64,000 bases of DNA from Paraburkholderia sp. Ac-20340 (GCF_017104965.1 NZ_JAAGPR010000003.1:248001-312000); one strand, 5' to 3'. Counted from the stretch's first letter, positions 16,031 through 26,095 are shown. Notes: generated from the sequence alone by a model not told the origin. A program made the numbers and translations.

Positions 16031-17449
16031 TCAGCGCGTCTGCACGCCGCCGTGCAGCGCCGGCGCCGCGCCACGACGCCAGAAGCGATACGCACCGCCC
16101 AGCACCACCAGCCATACCGGGATGAGCCACACGGAAATGCGCAGATCCGGGATCATGTACATCACGACGAGAATACCGGCCAGGAACGCCAGGCACAGGT
16201 AATTCGTGAGCGGATAGCCAAGGCTGCGGAACGACGTCGTCTCGCCGGCACGCGCCTTCACACTGCGGAACTTCAGATGGATCAGGCTGATCATCGCCCA
16301 GTTGATGATGAGCGCCGACACCACCAGCCCCATCAGCAGTTCGAACGCCTTGCCCGGCATGAAATAGTTGATGACGACGCAGGCCGCCGTCGCCACGGCC
16401 GTCACGGCCAGCGCCGTCAGCGGAATACCGCGGCGATTCACCTTGAGCAGCGCCCTGGGAGCGTTGCCCTGCTGCGCCAGACCGTAGAGCATGCGGCTAT
16501 TGCAGTACACGCCGCTGTTGTACACCGACAGTGCGGCGGTCAGCACGACCACGTTGAGCACGTGCGCCACGAAGTTGCTGTTCATCGCGTGGAAGATCAG
16601 CACGAAGGGGCTGCCGCCCGACACGACCTTTTCCCACGGATACAGCGAGAGCAACACGCCCAGTGCGCCGACGTAGAAAATCAGGATGCGGTAGATCACC
16701 TGATTGGTGGCGCGCGGGATCGTGTGCGAAGGATCGTCCGCCTCTGCTGCGGTGATGCCGACCAGCTCCAGCCCGCCGAACGAGAACATCACGACCGCCA
16801 TCGACATCACGAGCCCCGACACGCCATGCGGGAAGAAACCGCCGTGCGCCCAGAGGTTGGAGATGCCCGCTTGCGGACCGGCGTTCCCGGACAGCAGCAG
16901 CCAGCCACCGAACGCGATCATGCCGACGATCGCCAGCACCTTGATGATCGCGAACCAGAATTCGAGCTCGCCGTAGGACTTCACGCTCGCCAGATTGATG
17001 CCGTTGATGACGACGAAAAATCCGAGCGCCGATACCCAGGTGGGCAGATTCGGCCACCAGTAGTGCATGTAGATGCCGACCGCCGACAGTTCCGCCATGC
17101 TTACGAGCACATAGAGCACCCAGTAATTCCAGCCGGAGAGAAAGCCTGCGAACGGACCAAAGTACTTATCGGCGAAGTAGCTGAACGAACCGGCGACCGG
17201 CTCGTCGACGACCATTTCACCAAGCTGCCGCATGATGAAGAACGCGACGATGCCCGCGATCGCATAGCCGAGTAGCACGGACGGGCCGGCCGTCTGGATC
17301 GTCTGTGCGATGCCAAGAAACAGTCCTGTGCCGATTGCCCCACCCAGCGCGATGAGCTGGATGTGCCGATTCTTGAGGCCGCGCTTGAGGTGGCCGTTCT
17401 CGTCGCCGCCGTTACCTGGTGCGCCGTTGCCTGGGGATGTGGAAACCAT
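16031..17449 (-). CDS. aroP: Aromatic amino-acid permease (APC family, AroP/PheP type)
   Basis: A 472-residue inner-membrane symporter with twelve hydrophobic segments. Diagnostic sequence includes LKRGLKNRHIQLIALGGAIG at the first helix, the EPVAGSFSYFADKYFG stretch, and SFGGLELVGITAAEADDPSH. The start ATG 17449 has AGGAAGAG close upstream; the longer frame has no such site. It lies 117 bp upstream of tyrB on the same strand and is divergent from an Lrp-type regulator, 266 bp away, which is the usual arrangement for a permease under control of its neighbour. Confidence 0.92.
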   Translation of the reverse strand: MVSTSPGNGAPGNGGDENGHLKRGLKNRHIQLIALGGAIGTGLFLGIAQTIQTAGPSVLLGYAIAGIVAFFIMRQLGEMVVDEPVAGSFSYFADKYFGPFAGFLSGWNYWVLYVLVSMAELSAVGIYMHYWWPNLPTWVSALGFFVVINGINLASVKSYGELEFWFAIIKVLAIVGMIAFGGWLLLSGNAGPQAGISNLWAHGGFFPHGVSGLVMSMAVVMFSFGGLELVGITAAEADDPSHTIPRATNQVIYRILIFYVGALGVLLSLYPWEKVVSGGSPFVLIFHAMNSNFVAHVLNVVVLTAALSVYNSGVYCNSRMLYGLAQQGNAPRALLKVNRRGIPLTALAVTAVATAACVVINYFMPGKAFELLMGLVVSALIINWAMISLIHLKFRSVKARAGETTSFRSLGYPLTNYLCLAFLAGILVVMYMIPDLRISVWLIPVWLVVLGGAYRFWRRGAAPALHGGVQTR

Positions 17450-17638
17450 GTCTCTTCCTGTTTCTTCTTTATCGATGCGTCGGCTGGGAGCCGGGCTGAT
17501 CACCCCCGTGTGCTCCCTGCGCAGCCGCGCGAAATAATATTGCGCACGCAACTTGATGCGCTGATGCGCTTTCAGAGCCGTCGCTTGTGGCTGACGGCCC
17601 TGTCAGGTGCGCCCAGTGTATAGGCGGCGAGGAAAAAT

Positions 17639-17680
17639 ATGATTTCATCTGATACGCAGGCAAACCCTGATTGGTACAAT
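17639..17680. promoter_or_regulatory. Candidate promoter and palindrome between aroP and the Lrp-type gene
   Basis: The intergenic region holds the AT-rich palindrome ATGATTTCAT (17639-17648) and, on the plus strand, a TACAAT -10 box (17675-17680) 35 bp before the regulator's GTG. No good -35 is seen. Lrp-family proteins favour such AT-rich dyads. Confidence 0.4.
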
Positions 17681-17715
17681 TTCATTTCGCATCCAACTCA
17701 TCCCGAGCAACATAA

Positions 17716-18189
17716 GTGCAAGCACTCGCCCTCGACGCCATCGATCTCCGGCTTCTCGCCGCGCTCCAGGAGCACGGACGCGCCTCCAATCTCGAACTGG
17801 CCGCGGCCGTGAAGCTCTCGCCTGCACAAACGCTGCGACGCCATCGCCGGCTTGAAGAGCTGGGCGTCATCAAGCGTTATGAGACGCGGCTTGACCCGCA
17901 GGCGCTCGGCTTTGGCGTGGTCGCGTTCATTCAGGTAACGATGGAGCGCGGGCACATGCGCGAACTCGTGAAGTTCAAGGAACTCGTCGCGAAGTTGCCG
18001 CAGGTGCAGGAGTGCTACTCCGTGACCGGCGATATCGACTACGTACTGAAGGTGGTGGCCCGCGATCTCAAGGCGCTGTCCGAATTCCTGCTCGACACGC
18101 TCATGCGCGCGCCTGGCGTGAGCAGCGTGCATTCGATTGTGTGCCTCGATGAACTCAAGGGAACGAGCGCGATGCCGCTGGAGGCGTGA
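17716..18189 (+). CDS. Lrp/AsnC-family transcriptional regulator
   Basis: A 157-residue regulator with an N-terminal helix-turn-helix (LDAIDLRLLAALQEHGRASN, then LSPAQTLRRHRRLEELGVI, about residues 6-52) and a C-terminal RAM ligand-binding domain (about 65-145; CYSVTGDIDYVLKVVARDL is characteristic). Start GTG 17716 is the only start near the domain boundary; the ribosome-binding site is poor. Its divergence from aroP suggests control of aromatic amino-acid uptake. The effector is unknown. Confidence 0.92.
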   Translation: MQALALDAIDLRLLAALQEHGRASNLELAAAVKLSPAQTLRRHRRLEELGVIKRYETRLDPQALGFGVVAFIQVTMERGHMRELVKFKELVAKLPQVQECYSVTGDIDYVLKVVARDLKALSEFLLDTLMRAPGVSSVHSIVCLDELKGTSAMPLEA

Positions 18190-18351
18190 GCGGAGCGTGA
18201 AGCCGGCTCGCTGGGGATAAGTCCCGTGCGGATACGCAATTTTATCTCATTTGCATCGCGCAGATGAGGGATGATTGTGTTTTGGCCGCCCGAAATGGCG
18301 GCAAATGGCGCCATAACGCGATAGGGCTCGACAGGTCCAGACCTGGACAAC

Positions 18352-18388
18352 AAAAAACCCGCGCCAGATCAAGATCTGTGCGCGGGTT
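18352..18388 (-). terminator. guaA terminator
   Basis: Stem AACCCGCGC/GCGCGGGTT (18356-18364 with 18380-18388) extended inside by CAGATC/GATCTG, followed on the minus strand by six T. It lies just after the guaA stop. Confidence 0.85.
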
Positions 18389-18429
18389 CGCTTGATCGCC
18401 GATGCTAGCGCGCATCGGTCAAAGCGGGA

Positions 18430-20013
18430 TTACTCCCACTCGATCGTCGCAGGCGGCTTGCCCGAAATGTCGTACACGACACGGTTGATGCCGCGCACTT
18501 CATTGATGATGCGGTTCGACACGTGGCCGAGCAGTTCATGCGGCAGATGCGCCCAATGCGCCGTCATGAAGTCCATCGTCTGCACTGCACGCAGCGCCAC
18601 GACGTACTCATACGTGCGGCCATCGCCCATCACGCCCACGCTCTTGACCGGCAGGAACACCGCGAACGCCTGGCTCGTCAGTTCGTACCACGACTTGCCG
18701 GTTTCCTTGTCGATGGTGTTACGCAGCGTCTCGATAAAGATCGCATCCGCGCGACGCAGCAAGTCCGCGAAATCACGCTTCACTTCGCCCAGGATACGCA
18801 CGCCCAGACCCGGGCCCGGGAACGGATGGCGATACACCATGTCGTGCGGCAGACCGAGCTTCACGCCCAATTCGCGCACTTCGTCCTTGAACAGTTCGCG
18901 CAGCGGCTCGAGCAGCTTCAGGTTCAGCGTTTCCGGCAGACCGCCCACGTTGTGGTGGCTCTTGATCGTGTGCGCGCCCTTCTTGCCCTTGCCCGCCGAT
19001 TCGATCACGTCCGGGTAGATCGTGCCTTGCGCCAGCCACTTCGCGTCCGTCAGCTTGCCCGCTTCGGTCTGGAACACTTCGACGAACTCGGCGCCGATGA
19101 TCTTGCGCTTCGCTTCCGGATCGGTCACGCCCGCCAGCTTCGACAGGAACGCTTCGCTCGCATCGACGTGAACCACCTTCACGCCCAGATTGCCCGCGAA
19201 CATCGCCATCACCTGCTCGGCTTCGTTCAGACGCAGCAGACCGTGATCGACGAACACGCAGGTCAGCTGGTCGCCAATCGCGCGGTGCAGCAGCGCAGCC
19301 GCCACCGACGAATCCACGCCGCCCGACAGACCCAGAATGACGTGTTCCTTGCCAACCTGCTTGCGGATCGCTTCGACGGCTTCGTCGATGTAGTGACCCA
19401 TTTCCCAATCGGCCTTCGCGCCGCAGATACCCAGCACGAAGCGCTCGAGCATCGCGCGGCCCTGAACGGTGTGGGTGACTTCCGGGTGCCATTGCAGGCC
19501 GTAGAAATGACGCGCTTCGTCGGCCATCGCCGCGATCGGGCACGATTCCGTCGATGCCATCAGCTGGAAGCCCGCCGGCATTTCGATGACCTTGTCGCCG
19601 TGGCTCATCCAGACCTTGAGCATGCCGTGGCCTTCGGCCGTACGGAAATCTTCGATACCGTCGAGGAAGCTCGTATGGTTGCGCGCGCGCACTTCGGCGT
19701 AACCGAATTCACGCAGATGGCCGCCATCGACCTTGCCGCCGAGCTGTTCGGCCATCGTCTGCATGCCGTAGCAGATGCCGAGCACGGGCACGCCCAGTTC
19801 GAACACCGCTTGTGGCGCGCGCGGCGTGTCGGTTTCGGTGACGGAATTCGGGCCGCCCGAGAGGATGATGCCCTTCGGTGCGAATTCGCGGATGAACGCG
19901 TCGTCGACATCGTACGGATGGATTTCCGAGTAGACGTTTGCTTCGCGCACACGGCGCGCGATGAGCTGGGTGACTTGCGAACCGAAGTCGAGAATCAGGA
20001 TTTTGTCGTGCAT
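18430..20013 (-). CDS. guaA: GMP synthase (glutamine-hydrolysing)
   Basis: A 527-residue cytosolic enzyme turning XMP into GMP. The amidotransferase half has Cys81 in [14 protein letters not shown] and the His-Glu pair in [11 protein letters not shown] (about 173-183); the synthetase half carries the PP-loop [13 protein letters not shown] (about 228-240). The dimerisation domain ends in the canonical [10 protein letters not shown]. Complete and of normal length. It is downstream of guaB on the same strand with one membrane-protein gene between, so the XMP made by GuaB feeds it directly. Confidence 0.98.
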   Translation of the reverse strand: MHDKILILDFGSQVTQLIARRVREANVYSEIHPYDVDDAFIREFAPKGIILSGGPNSVTETDTPRAPQAVFELGVPVLGICYGMQTMAEQLGGKVDGGHLREFGYAEVRARNHTSFLDGIEDFRTAEGHGMLKVWMSHGDKVIEMPAGFQLMASTESCPIAAMADEARHFYGLQWHPEVTHTVQGRAMLERFVLGICGAKADWEMGHYIDEAVEAIRKQVGKEHVILGLSGGVDSSVAAALLHRAIGDQLTCVFVDHGLLRLNEAEQVMAMFAGNLGVKVVHVDASEAFLSKLAGVTDPEAKRKIIGAEFVEVFQTEAGKLTDAKWLAQGTIYPDVIESAGKGKKGAHTIKSHHNVGGLPETLNLKLLEPLRELFKDEVRELGVKLGLPHDMVYRHPFPGPGLGVRILGEVKRDFADLLRRADAIFIETLRNTIDKETGKSWYELTSQAFAVFLPVKSVGVMGDGRTYEYVVALRAVQTMDFMTAHWAHLPHELLGHVSNRIINEVRGINRVVYDISGKPPATIEWE

Positions 20014-20202
20014 GGCAGCGGACGAGACCTAAAAAAGAACGGATACAGAAAGCCGCGCACTGGCTGGAAGCCTCGCACGCGGCGTGAATTCATCGGAACC
20101 TGGGCACGGGCACGTGGCGGTCCCGTGCAGCGCAATTCGGGCGGTTCGGGCGCAATCTGGCGGGTGTCGCGTCTGACGGTTGGCGTCGACGCGCGCCCCA
20201 CC

Positions 20203-20880
20203 TCAACCTCGCAGCGGTGGCCGCTGGGCGTCGGCCGCTTCGTCTCGCGCCGCCTGGCGCGCTTCCTCGGCGTCCACCGCTGTGCGCGGCGCGACCGGCG
20301 GCGTGGCCGGCACAATCACCGGCTCGACCGGCTCGACTGGATCAGCGACCGGAACGACGACGGGCGCAGCCTTCTTATGCGAGAAAAACGGCTTCGCATA
20401 GACCACCGGCTCGTCGCGCTTTTCCTTGACCGCACGGCGCGCTTCGCGCTCCTGCGCCGCGGCTTCGACCGCCAGCGCCTTCTCGCGCAGCTTCACCGCA
20501 CCGGCAAGACGCGCACCGCCAAATCCCACGATGATCAGACAGGCGCCCACCGCACCGGCCACCAGTTGCCCCAAGCCCGTGAGCTGCGGCTTGTGCAGAC
20601 CGATCAGCCAGACCAGCATCAAGACGCCGGCAATCCAGTTGACATGCCCTGCAGTGCGACCGATCGTGGCCGTCAGCGCGCCGTCGAAGGCCGCTCGCAG
20701 CGCGAGCCAGGCAAAGCCCAGCAACACCACGCCGAACGCCTGTCCGACAAGCGCCGGCTGCGCCTGCACCAATTGCAGCGCGTCGTAGAGCGAGGTCCAG
20801 GGCGTGAGAAGAAACAGCACGCCGAACCCCAGCAATATCAACGCATCGACAATCAGCACTACGCGCAGCAGCGGCTTCAT
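20203..20880 (-). CDS. Small membrane protein between guaB and guaA, unknown function
   Basis: A 225-residue protein with four hydrophobic segments in the first 135 residues (VVLIVDALILLGFGVLFLL, FGVVLLGFAWLALRAA, a GVLMLVWLIGL segment and LVAGAVGACLIIVGFGG), then a charged helical stretch and a Pro/Val-rich tail with PVEPVEPV. No catalytic motif is visible. It starts 6 bp after the guaB stop, so it is certainly cotranscribed with guaB. I do not recognise a characterised homologue. A link to purine synthesis cannot be claimed from position alone. Confidence 0.8.
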   Translation of the reverse strand: MKPLLRVVLIVDALILLGFGVLFLLTPWTSLYDALQLVQAQPALVGQAFGVVLLGFAWLALRAAFDGALTATIGRTAGHVNWIAGVLMLVWLIGLHKPQLTGLGQLVAGAVGACLIIVGFGGARLAGAVKLREKALAVEAAAQEREARRAVKEKRDEPVVYAKPFFSHKKAAPVVVPVADPVEPVEPVIVPATPPVAPRTAVDAEEARQAARDEAADAQRPPLRG

Positions 20881-20886
20881 CGAGGC

Positions 20887-22347
20887 TTAGTCCACGTGGT
20901 AGTTGGGCGCTTCCTTGGTGATCTGCACGTCATGGACGTGCGATTCGTTCAGACCTGCGCCCGTGATCTGCACGAACTCCGCCTTCTCGTGGAGTTCGTC
21001 GATCGTACGGCAACCGCAATAGCCCATCGAAGCGCGCACGCCGCCGATCATCTGGAACAGGATCGCGTTGATCGGGCCCTTGTAGGCGACGCGGCCTTCG
21101 ATGCCTTCCGGCACGAGCTTGTCGATGTTCGCCGAGTTGTCCTGGAAGTAACGGTCAGCCGCGCCGTCCTTCATCGCGCCAACCGAACCCATGCCGCGGT
21201 ACGACTTGTACTGACGGCCCTGGAACAGGAACACGTCGCCCGGCGATTCTTCGGTGCCGGCGAACATGCTGCCCATCATGACGGCATTCGCGCCGGCGGC
21301 CAGCGCCTTCGAGACGTCGCCCGAGTAGCGCACGCCACCGTCGGCGATGCACGGCACGCCGGTGCCCTTGAGCGCTTCAGCGACATTCGAAATGGCCGTG
21401 ATCTGCGGCACGCCCACGCCTGCGACGATACGCGTCGTGCAGATCGAGCCCGGGCCGATACCGACCTTCACGCCATCCGCGCCGTATTCGACGAGCGCAC
21501 GCGCGGCATCGGCCGTCGCAATGTTGCCGCCGATGACTTCGACATGCGGGAAGTTCTGCTTGACCCAACGAACGCGCTCGAGCACGCCCTTGCTGTGACC
21601 GTGCGCCGTATCGACGACGATGACGTCGACGCCGGCCTGCACCAGCAGTTCGACGCGCTCTTCGTTGTCTGCGCCGACGCCGACCGCCGCGCCAGCGCGC
21701 AGCTTGCCGTGCTCGTCCTTACAGGCGGCCGGGTGTTCGGTCTGCTTGGTGATGTCCTTGACGGTCATCAGGCCGCGCAGTTCGAACGCATCGTTCACGA
21801 CCAGCACGCGCTCGAGGCGGTGGCTGTGCATGAGCGACTTGGCGTCGGCCAGCGGCGTGCCTTCCTTGACGGTGACGAGGCGCTCGCGCGGCGTCATGAT
21901 CGAGCGCACCGGCTCGTCCAGACGGGTTTCGAAGCGCAGGTCGCGGTTCGTGACGATACCGACCAGCTGCGCGCCTTCCACGACCGGGAAGCCCGAGATG
22001 CCATGTTGCTGCGACAGCGCGATGACGTCCGCGACCTTCATCTGCGGCGGCACGGTGATCGGATCACGCACGACGCCCGACTCGAAACGCTTCACCTTCG
22101 CGACTTCACGCGCCTGTTCGGCGGGCGTGAGGTTCTTGTGAACGATACCCACGCCACCTTGCTGCGCCATGGCAATAGCAAGACGCCCTTCCGTGACGGT
22201 ATCCATCGCGGCCGAGACAAGCGGAATGTTCAGGGAGATATTGCGGGTCAGCCGGGTCTTCAGGCTGGTGTCGCGCGGGAGAACGTCGGAGAAGGCGGGA
22301 ACGAGGAGCACGTCATCGAACGTGAGTGCTTTCTGGATCAGACGCAT
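20887..22347 (-). CDS. guaB: Inosine-5'-monophosphate dehydrogenase
   Basis: A 486-residue NAD-dependent enzyme converting IMP to XMP, the first committed step to GMP. The barrel carries the catalytic Cys loop [20 protein letters not shown] (about residue 300) and the flap region [13 protein letters not shown]; two CBS domains are inserted at about 90-205 ([15 protein letters not shown] and [16 protein letters not shown]). It ends in EAPNYHVD. A minus-strand TATAAT box lies 27 bp upstream of its ATG. Confidence 0.98.
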   Translation of the reverse strand: MRLIQKALTFDDVLLVPAFSDVLPRDTSLKTRLTRNISLNIPLVSAAMDTVTEGRLAIAMAQQGGVGIVHKNLTPAEQAREVAKVKRFESGVVRDPITVPPQMKVADVIALSQQHGISGFPVVEGAQLVGIVTNRDLRFETRLDEPVRSIMTPRERLVTVKEGTPLADAKSLMHSHRLERVLVVNDAFELRGLMTVKDITKQTEHPAACKDEHGKLRAGAAVGVGADNEERVELLVQAGVDVIVVDTAHGHSKGVLERVRWVKQNFPHVEVIGGNIATADAARALVEYGADGVKVGIGPGSICTTRIVAGVGVPQITAISNVAEALKGTGVPCIADGGVRYSGDVSKALAAGANAVMMGSMFAGTEESPGDVFLFQGRQYKSYRGMGSVGAMKDGAADRYFQDNSANIDKLVPEGIEGRVAYKGPINAILFQMIGGVRASMGYCGCRTIDELHEKAEFVQITGAGLNESHVHDVQITKEAPNYHVD

Positions 22348-22373
22348 GGCAAATCCTATAGGCGCAAAAGCAG

Positions 22374-22379
22374 ATTATA
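22374..22379 (-). promoter_or_regulatory. guaB -10 box
   Basis: A perfect TATAAT on the minus strand, 27 bp upstream of the guaB start. The region a helical turn and a half upstream has no recognisable TTGACA, so the promoter may need an activator. Confidence 0.45.
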
Positions 22380-22631
22380 CGGGATAGCGCCCTGGAAATC
22401 ATCAGTGCGTACAGTAGCTTAGCGCCGATTTCGGGATTTTTTTGAAGTTTTCGGGGGCACCCGGAGCGGTCACTACAGAGGATTTCCGCGTTCTTGCTCA
22501 CCTGCTTTCGACCCGAATTTCCATCCGTATCTCCACTCATCCCGCATGAACCGTGCAGGATTGAACAAGACGAGAAGCAGCGCGCGCGGGTAAGCTTGCC
22601 TCCCACTGAAAGTTATGCGGAGGCAATGGAA

Positions 22632-23657
22632 ATGCAACGTGGTGTGCTGTACGGCGTGCTCGCTGGAGCGTTATGGGGAACGGTATTCGTGGTGCCCCGG
22701 CAACTGGCGGACTTCTCGCCCCTGCTCCTGAGCGCCGGACGCTACGTGATGTACGGGCTCGTGTCGCTGGCTGCGCTCCTGCCAATGCTCAAACGTGTCT
22801 GGCCGCGCCTCACGCGCGAAGATCTCGTCGCGCTCGTGAAACTGGCGTTGATGGGCAACCTGCTCTACTACCTATTTCTCGCCACCGCGATCCACCTGGT
22901 AGGCATTGCGCCGGCCTCGCTGATCGTGGGCGTGTTGCCCGTGACGGTCACGCTGCTCGGTCGCGGCGATCATGGCGCGGTGTCGCTTTCGAAGCTCGCA
23001 TGGCCTTTGGCGATGATCGCGGCGGGCATCGTCTGCATCAACGTCGATGTATTTACAGCGGCGGGCAGCGCGGGCGATTCCGCCAGCACGCTCACGAAGA
23101 TCACCGGGATTGGCTGCGCCGCAGGCGCGCTGATCTGCTGGACGTGGTTCGCTGTCGAAAATTCGCGCTATCTGCAGCGCAACGCGCATTTCAGCGGCAA
23201 CGAGTGGTCGGTGCTCTGGGGCGTGGTGACGGGCGCACTCGGCGGCCTGCTGTGGCTCGTGATTCTGGTGATGCCGGCAGGCGCCGCGCAGGAAACTGTC
23301 GCCGATGGCCGCTGGACCACCTTCTGGCAACTGAACCTGGTGCTGGCGATTGGCGCCTCGTGGCTCGGCAACGGGCTGTGGAACGCCGCCGCCAAGCGTC
23401 TGCCGCTGACGCTCTCCGGCCAGATGATCGTGTTCGAGACGCTGTTCGCGCTGCTCTACGGTTTCATCTACGACCATCGCCTGCCGCGCGGGCTGGAAAT
23501 CGCGGCGATCGTGCTGCTGGTGGTGGGCGTGAGCTGGTCGGTCCGCCAGCATGCGGGCGGACCTGAAGACGCCGTGCACGGCGACGGCATCGTGCCCGAA
23601 GGCGATGGGCACGAGAGCCGCAGGAATGGCGCGGAGCAGCGCCGCGCGGCCAGTTAA
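22632..23657 (+). CDS. DMT-superfamily transporter (EamA-type)
   Basis: A 341-residue inner-membrane protein with about ten hydrophobic segments arranged as two five-helix halves, as in EamA exporters; GVLAGALWGTVFVVPRQLADF opens the first half and LGNGLWNAAAKRLPLTLSGQ the second. GGAGG at 22619-22623 is 8 bases from ATG 22632 and only 2 bases from ATG 22626, so the second ATG is preferred. The last 40 residues are hydrophilic. Substrate unknown; members export amino acids or metabolites. It is divergent from guaB. Confidence 0.88.
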   Translation: MQRGVLYGVLAGALWGTVFVVPRQLADFSPLLLSAGRYVMYGLVSLAALLPMLKRVWPRLTREDLVALVKLALMGNLLYYLFLATAIHLVGIAPASLIVGVLPVTVTLLGRGDHGAVSLSKLAWPLAMIAAGIVCINVDVFTAAGSAGDSASTLTKITGIGCAAGALICWTWFAVENSRYLQRNAHFSGNEWSVLWGVVTGALGGLLWLVILVMPAGAAQETVADGRWTTFWQLNLVLAIGASWLGNGLWNAAAKRLPLTLSGQMIVFETLFALLYGFIYDHRLPRGLEIAAIVLLVVGVSWSVRQHAGGPEDAVHGDGIVPEGDGHESRRNGAEQRRAAS

Positions 23658-23703
23658 ACCTTTGTGACGATCGTTCGCGCTGGTCTGATGATATTTCAGA
23701 CGA

Positions 23704-24048
23704 TCAGCGCGAATCCTTGTTCTGCCACTTGCGCCCTTCGATCGAACCCGCCTTGCGGGTTTTGTCGACGCGACGCTGACGCGCGAGCTTCGGATCGACC
23801 ACCAGCGGCCGATAAATCTCCACGCGATCATGGTTAGCCAGCACGCTGTCGAGCGGCTTGAGCTTGCCGAACACGCCCACCTTCAGTTTCGTCAGATCGA
23901 TCTCGGGATGGCGCGTCAATATGCCGCTCGCGTCGATGGCCTGCTGCACGGTCGAACCGGCCGCCAGTTGCACGCCGATGAGCGTTTGCGCATCCGGCAG
24001 CGCATAGCAGACATCGACCGACAGATCGCGGGTGAGATTCGCGCTCAT
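23704..24048 (-). CDS. rnfH: RnfH-family ubiquitin-like protein
   Basis: A 114-residue beta-grasp protein of the RnfH (UPF0125) family. Family sequence is clear: VDVCYALPDAQTLIGVQLAAG, KVGVFGKLKPLDSVLANHDRVEIYRPL and the basic end DPKLARQRR. Its ATG overlaps the stop of ratA by four bases (ATGA). The pair next to smpB is a widespread arrangement in proteobacteria. A role with RNF electron transport was proposed from name and context in other species; the actual function is unclear. Confidence 0.93.
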   Translation of the reverse strand: MSANLTRDLSVDVCYALPDAQTLIGVQLAAGSTVQQAIDASGILTRHPEIDLTKLKVGVFGKLKPLDSVLANHDRVEIYRPLVVDPKLARQRRVDKTRKAGSIEGRKWQNKDSR

Positions 24049-24488
24049 ACCTTGTTCTTCCCGTAACGCTGATCGGCGCGCTTCACGAAGGAATCGACGA
24101 AGGTGTTCGCGATGTGATGAAACACCGGCCCGATGATCTTTTCGAGAATGATGTTAGAAAACTCGTAGTGCAGCGAGAATTCGATCTTGCAGGCGTCGGC
24201 CCGCAACGGCGTGAAGCGCCACGAGCCCGTGAACTTCTTGAAAGGGCCGTCGGTGAACTCCATATCGATATACTCAGGGCGCTTCTGCACGTTACGCGTG
24301 GCGAAGTGCTGTTTGATGCCCTTGAAGTTGATATCGATCTTCGCCTCCATGCCGCTCTCGTCCTTGCGGCGTACCTCGACGCCGCCGCACCACGGCAGGA
24401 AGTTGGGATAGTCGTCGACATCGGTGACGAGGTCGAACATCTGTTCCGCCGAATGGCGAATCAACACGGTTTTCTGGACATCCGCCAT
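24045..24488 (-). CDS. ratA: RatA/COQ10-type START-domain protein
   Basis: A 147-residue protein of the polyketide cyclase/START fold. It opens ADVQKTVLIRHSAEQMFDLVTDVDDYPNFLPWC, the hallmark of the RatA and COQ10-like group. In E. coli RatA has been described as a ribosome-association inhibitor; eukaryotic COQ10 binds coenzyme Q. The start at ATG 24488 gives the usual N-terminus; an ATG seven codons earlier is less likely. It is divergent from smpB with 102 bp between. Confidence 0.92.
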   Translation of the reverse strand: MADVQKTVLIRHSAEQMFDLVTDVDDYPNFLPWCGGVEVRRKDESGMEAKIDINFKGIKQHFATRNVQKRPEYIDMEFTDGPFKKFTGSWRFTPLRADACKIEFSLHYEFSNIILEKIIGPVFHHIANTFVDSFVKRADQRYGKNKV

Positions 24489-24590
24489 AAATTGCGCAAT
24501 GCGATGCAAGGGTGAAGGCGCAGCGGGCTTTCGCTGGCCCGCTTTGCTAAAATCGTAATTTTAAACGAGTTGGGCGTTTCCCATTTTCCT

Positions 24591-25037
24591 ATGAGCATCA
24601 TCGACAACAGAAAAGCCTTCTTCGATTACTTCATCGAAGAGCGCCACGAGGCAGGGCTCGTGCTCGAAGGATGGGAGGTCAAGGCCATGCGCGCCGGGCG
24701 AGCCAACATCAAGGAAGCCTACGTCGTCATCAAGGACGGCGAGCTGTTCCTGATCGGCACGCACATCAGCCCGCTGCCCGAAGCCTCGACGCACATCCAC
24801 CCGGACGCCACGCGCACCCGCAAGCTGCTGCTGCACCGCGAGGAAATCGACAAGCTGATCGGCAAGGTCGAGCAGCGCGGTTTCACGCTCGTGCCGCTGA
24901 ACTTCCACTACAAGGGCGGCCGCGTGAAGTGCGAAATCGGCCTCGCCAAGGGCAAGAAGCTGCACGACAAGCGCGAAACCGAAAAGCAGCGCGACTGGCA
25001 GCGCGAGAAGGCGCGCCTGATGCGCACGCCGACCTGA
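24591..25037 (+). CDS. smpB: SsrA (tmRNA)-binding protein
   Basis: A 148-residue RNA-binding protein needed for trans-translation. It shows [38 protein letters not shown] and a basic C-terminal tail ([20 protein letters not shown]) that enters the ribosomal decoding centre. ATG 24591 gives the canonical [13 protein letters not shown] start. A TAAAAT box lies about 40 bp upstream. The ssrA gene itself is not in the window. Confidence 0.97.
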   Translation: MSIIDNRKAFFDYFIEERHEAGLVLEGWEVKAMRAGRANIKEAYVVIKDGELFLIGTHISPLPEASTHIHPDATRTRKLLLHREEIDKLIGKVEQRGFTLVPLNFHYKGGRVKCEIGLAKGKKLHDKRETEKQRDWQREKARLMRTPT

Positions 25038-25063
25038 TCCGCGTAGTTTTGCCTCAAGACGTA

Positions 25064-25100
25064 AAAAAGGGGCGGCATGAATGACATGCCGCCCCTTTTT
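25064..25100. terminator. Bidirectional terminator, smpB / qmcA
   Basis: A 16-bp perfect stem (25064-25079 with 25085-25100), GC-rich in the middle and with A- and T-runs at its ends, between two convergent genes. Confidence 0.92.
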
Positions 25101-25138
25101 GTTGCCCGCTCGTCGCTACGAAACGTCGAAACGAAGGC

Positions 25139-26095
25139 TCACGCGCCCTTGGCCGTGTCGCGCGTCATCTGCGATTCCTTCATGCCCGTGCGGTTCACGA
25201 TCGTCAGCGCCGAGGCGATCATCGAACTCAGATCGCTCATATTGCCCGGCACGATCAGCGTGTTGCCCTGCTTCGCCAGGTTGCCGAACGCGTTCACGTA
25301 CTGCTCCGCAACCTTGAGGTTCACCGCGTCCATCCCGCCCTGCGCCTGGATCGAATTGCCGATTTTCTGGATCGCGGTCGCGTTCGCTTCGGCCACCGCC
25401 AGAATCGCCGCCGCCTGGCCTTGCGCCTGATTGATCGCAGCCTGCTTCTCGCCTTCCGACTTCTGGATCGCCGCCTCGCGCGCGCACGCCGCCAGATTGA
25501 TCTGTTCCTGCTTGCGCCCTTCCGAGGCCGCGATCAACGCGCGCTTTTCGCGCTCGGCGGTGATCTGCGCCTGCATCGCGTGGAGAATTTCCTTCGGCGG
25601 CGTCAGATCCTTGATCTCGTAGCGCAGCACCTTCACGCCCCAGTTCGACGCCGCCTCGTCGAGCGAAGAGACCACGCTATGGTTGATGAAATCGCGCTCC
25701 TCGAACGTTTTGTCGAGTTCGAGCTTGCCGATCACCGAGCGCAGCGTGGTCTGCGAAAGCTGCGTGATCGCAAACACGAAGTTGCTCGAACCGTACGACG
25801 CCTTCATCGGATCGGTCACCTGGAAGTACAGCACGCCGTCCACCTGCAACTGCGTGTTGTCGCGCGTGATACAGATCTGGCTGGGCACGTCGAGCGGGAT
25901 TTCCTTGAGGACGTGCTTGTACGCGACGCGATCGATGAACGGCAGCACGATCGTCAGACCCGGCGTGAGCGTGCCGTGATAGCGGCCAAGCCGCTCCAGC
26001 ACCCACGCATGCTGCTGCGGCACGATCTTGACGGTCTTGGAAATCAGGACGATGACGATAACGAGCAGAATCAGCCCGACAACTGGTACTTGCAT
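25139..26095 (-). CDS. qmcA: SPFH/band-7 membrane protein (QmcA/stomatin-like)
   Basis: A 318-residue protein with an N-terminal membrane anchor (VVGLILLVIVIVLI, residues 5-18), the SPFH domain (VPQQHAWVLERLGRYHGTL to about residue 190) and a long Ala/Glu/Gln-rich coiled coil (AREAAIQKSEGEKQAAINQA). The group forms large oligomeric rings in the membrane and is usually paired with NfeD, as here (63 bp downstream of the NfeD gene). Good AGGGGAA site before ATG 26095. Cellular role: membrane microdomain or protease-quality control, inferred from relatives. Confidence 0.94.
   Translation of the reverse strand: MQVPVVGLILLVIVIVLISKTVKIVPQQHAWVLERLGRYHGTLTPGLTIVLPFIDRVAYKHVLKEIPLDVPSQICITRDNTQLQVDGVLYFQVTDPMKASYGSSNFVFAITQLSQTTLRSVIGKLELDKTFEERDFINHSVVSSLDEAASNWGVKVLRYEIKDLTPPKEILHAMQAQITAEREKRALIAASEGRKQEQINLAACAREAAIQKSEGEKQAAINQAQGQAAAILAVAEANATAIQKIGNSIQAQGGMDAVNLKVAEQYVNAFGNLAKQGNTLIVPGNMSDLSSMIASALTIVNRTGMKESQMTRDTAKGA

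Noticed and set aside
18523-22422. A 1299-codon plus-strand open frame opposite guaA and guaB
   Set aside because: Same artefact: composition dominated by Arg, His, Ala and Asp, and both antisense genes are unambiguous.
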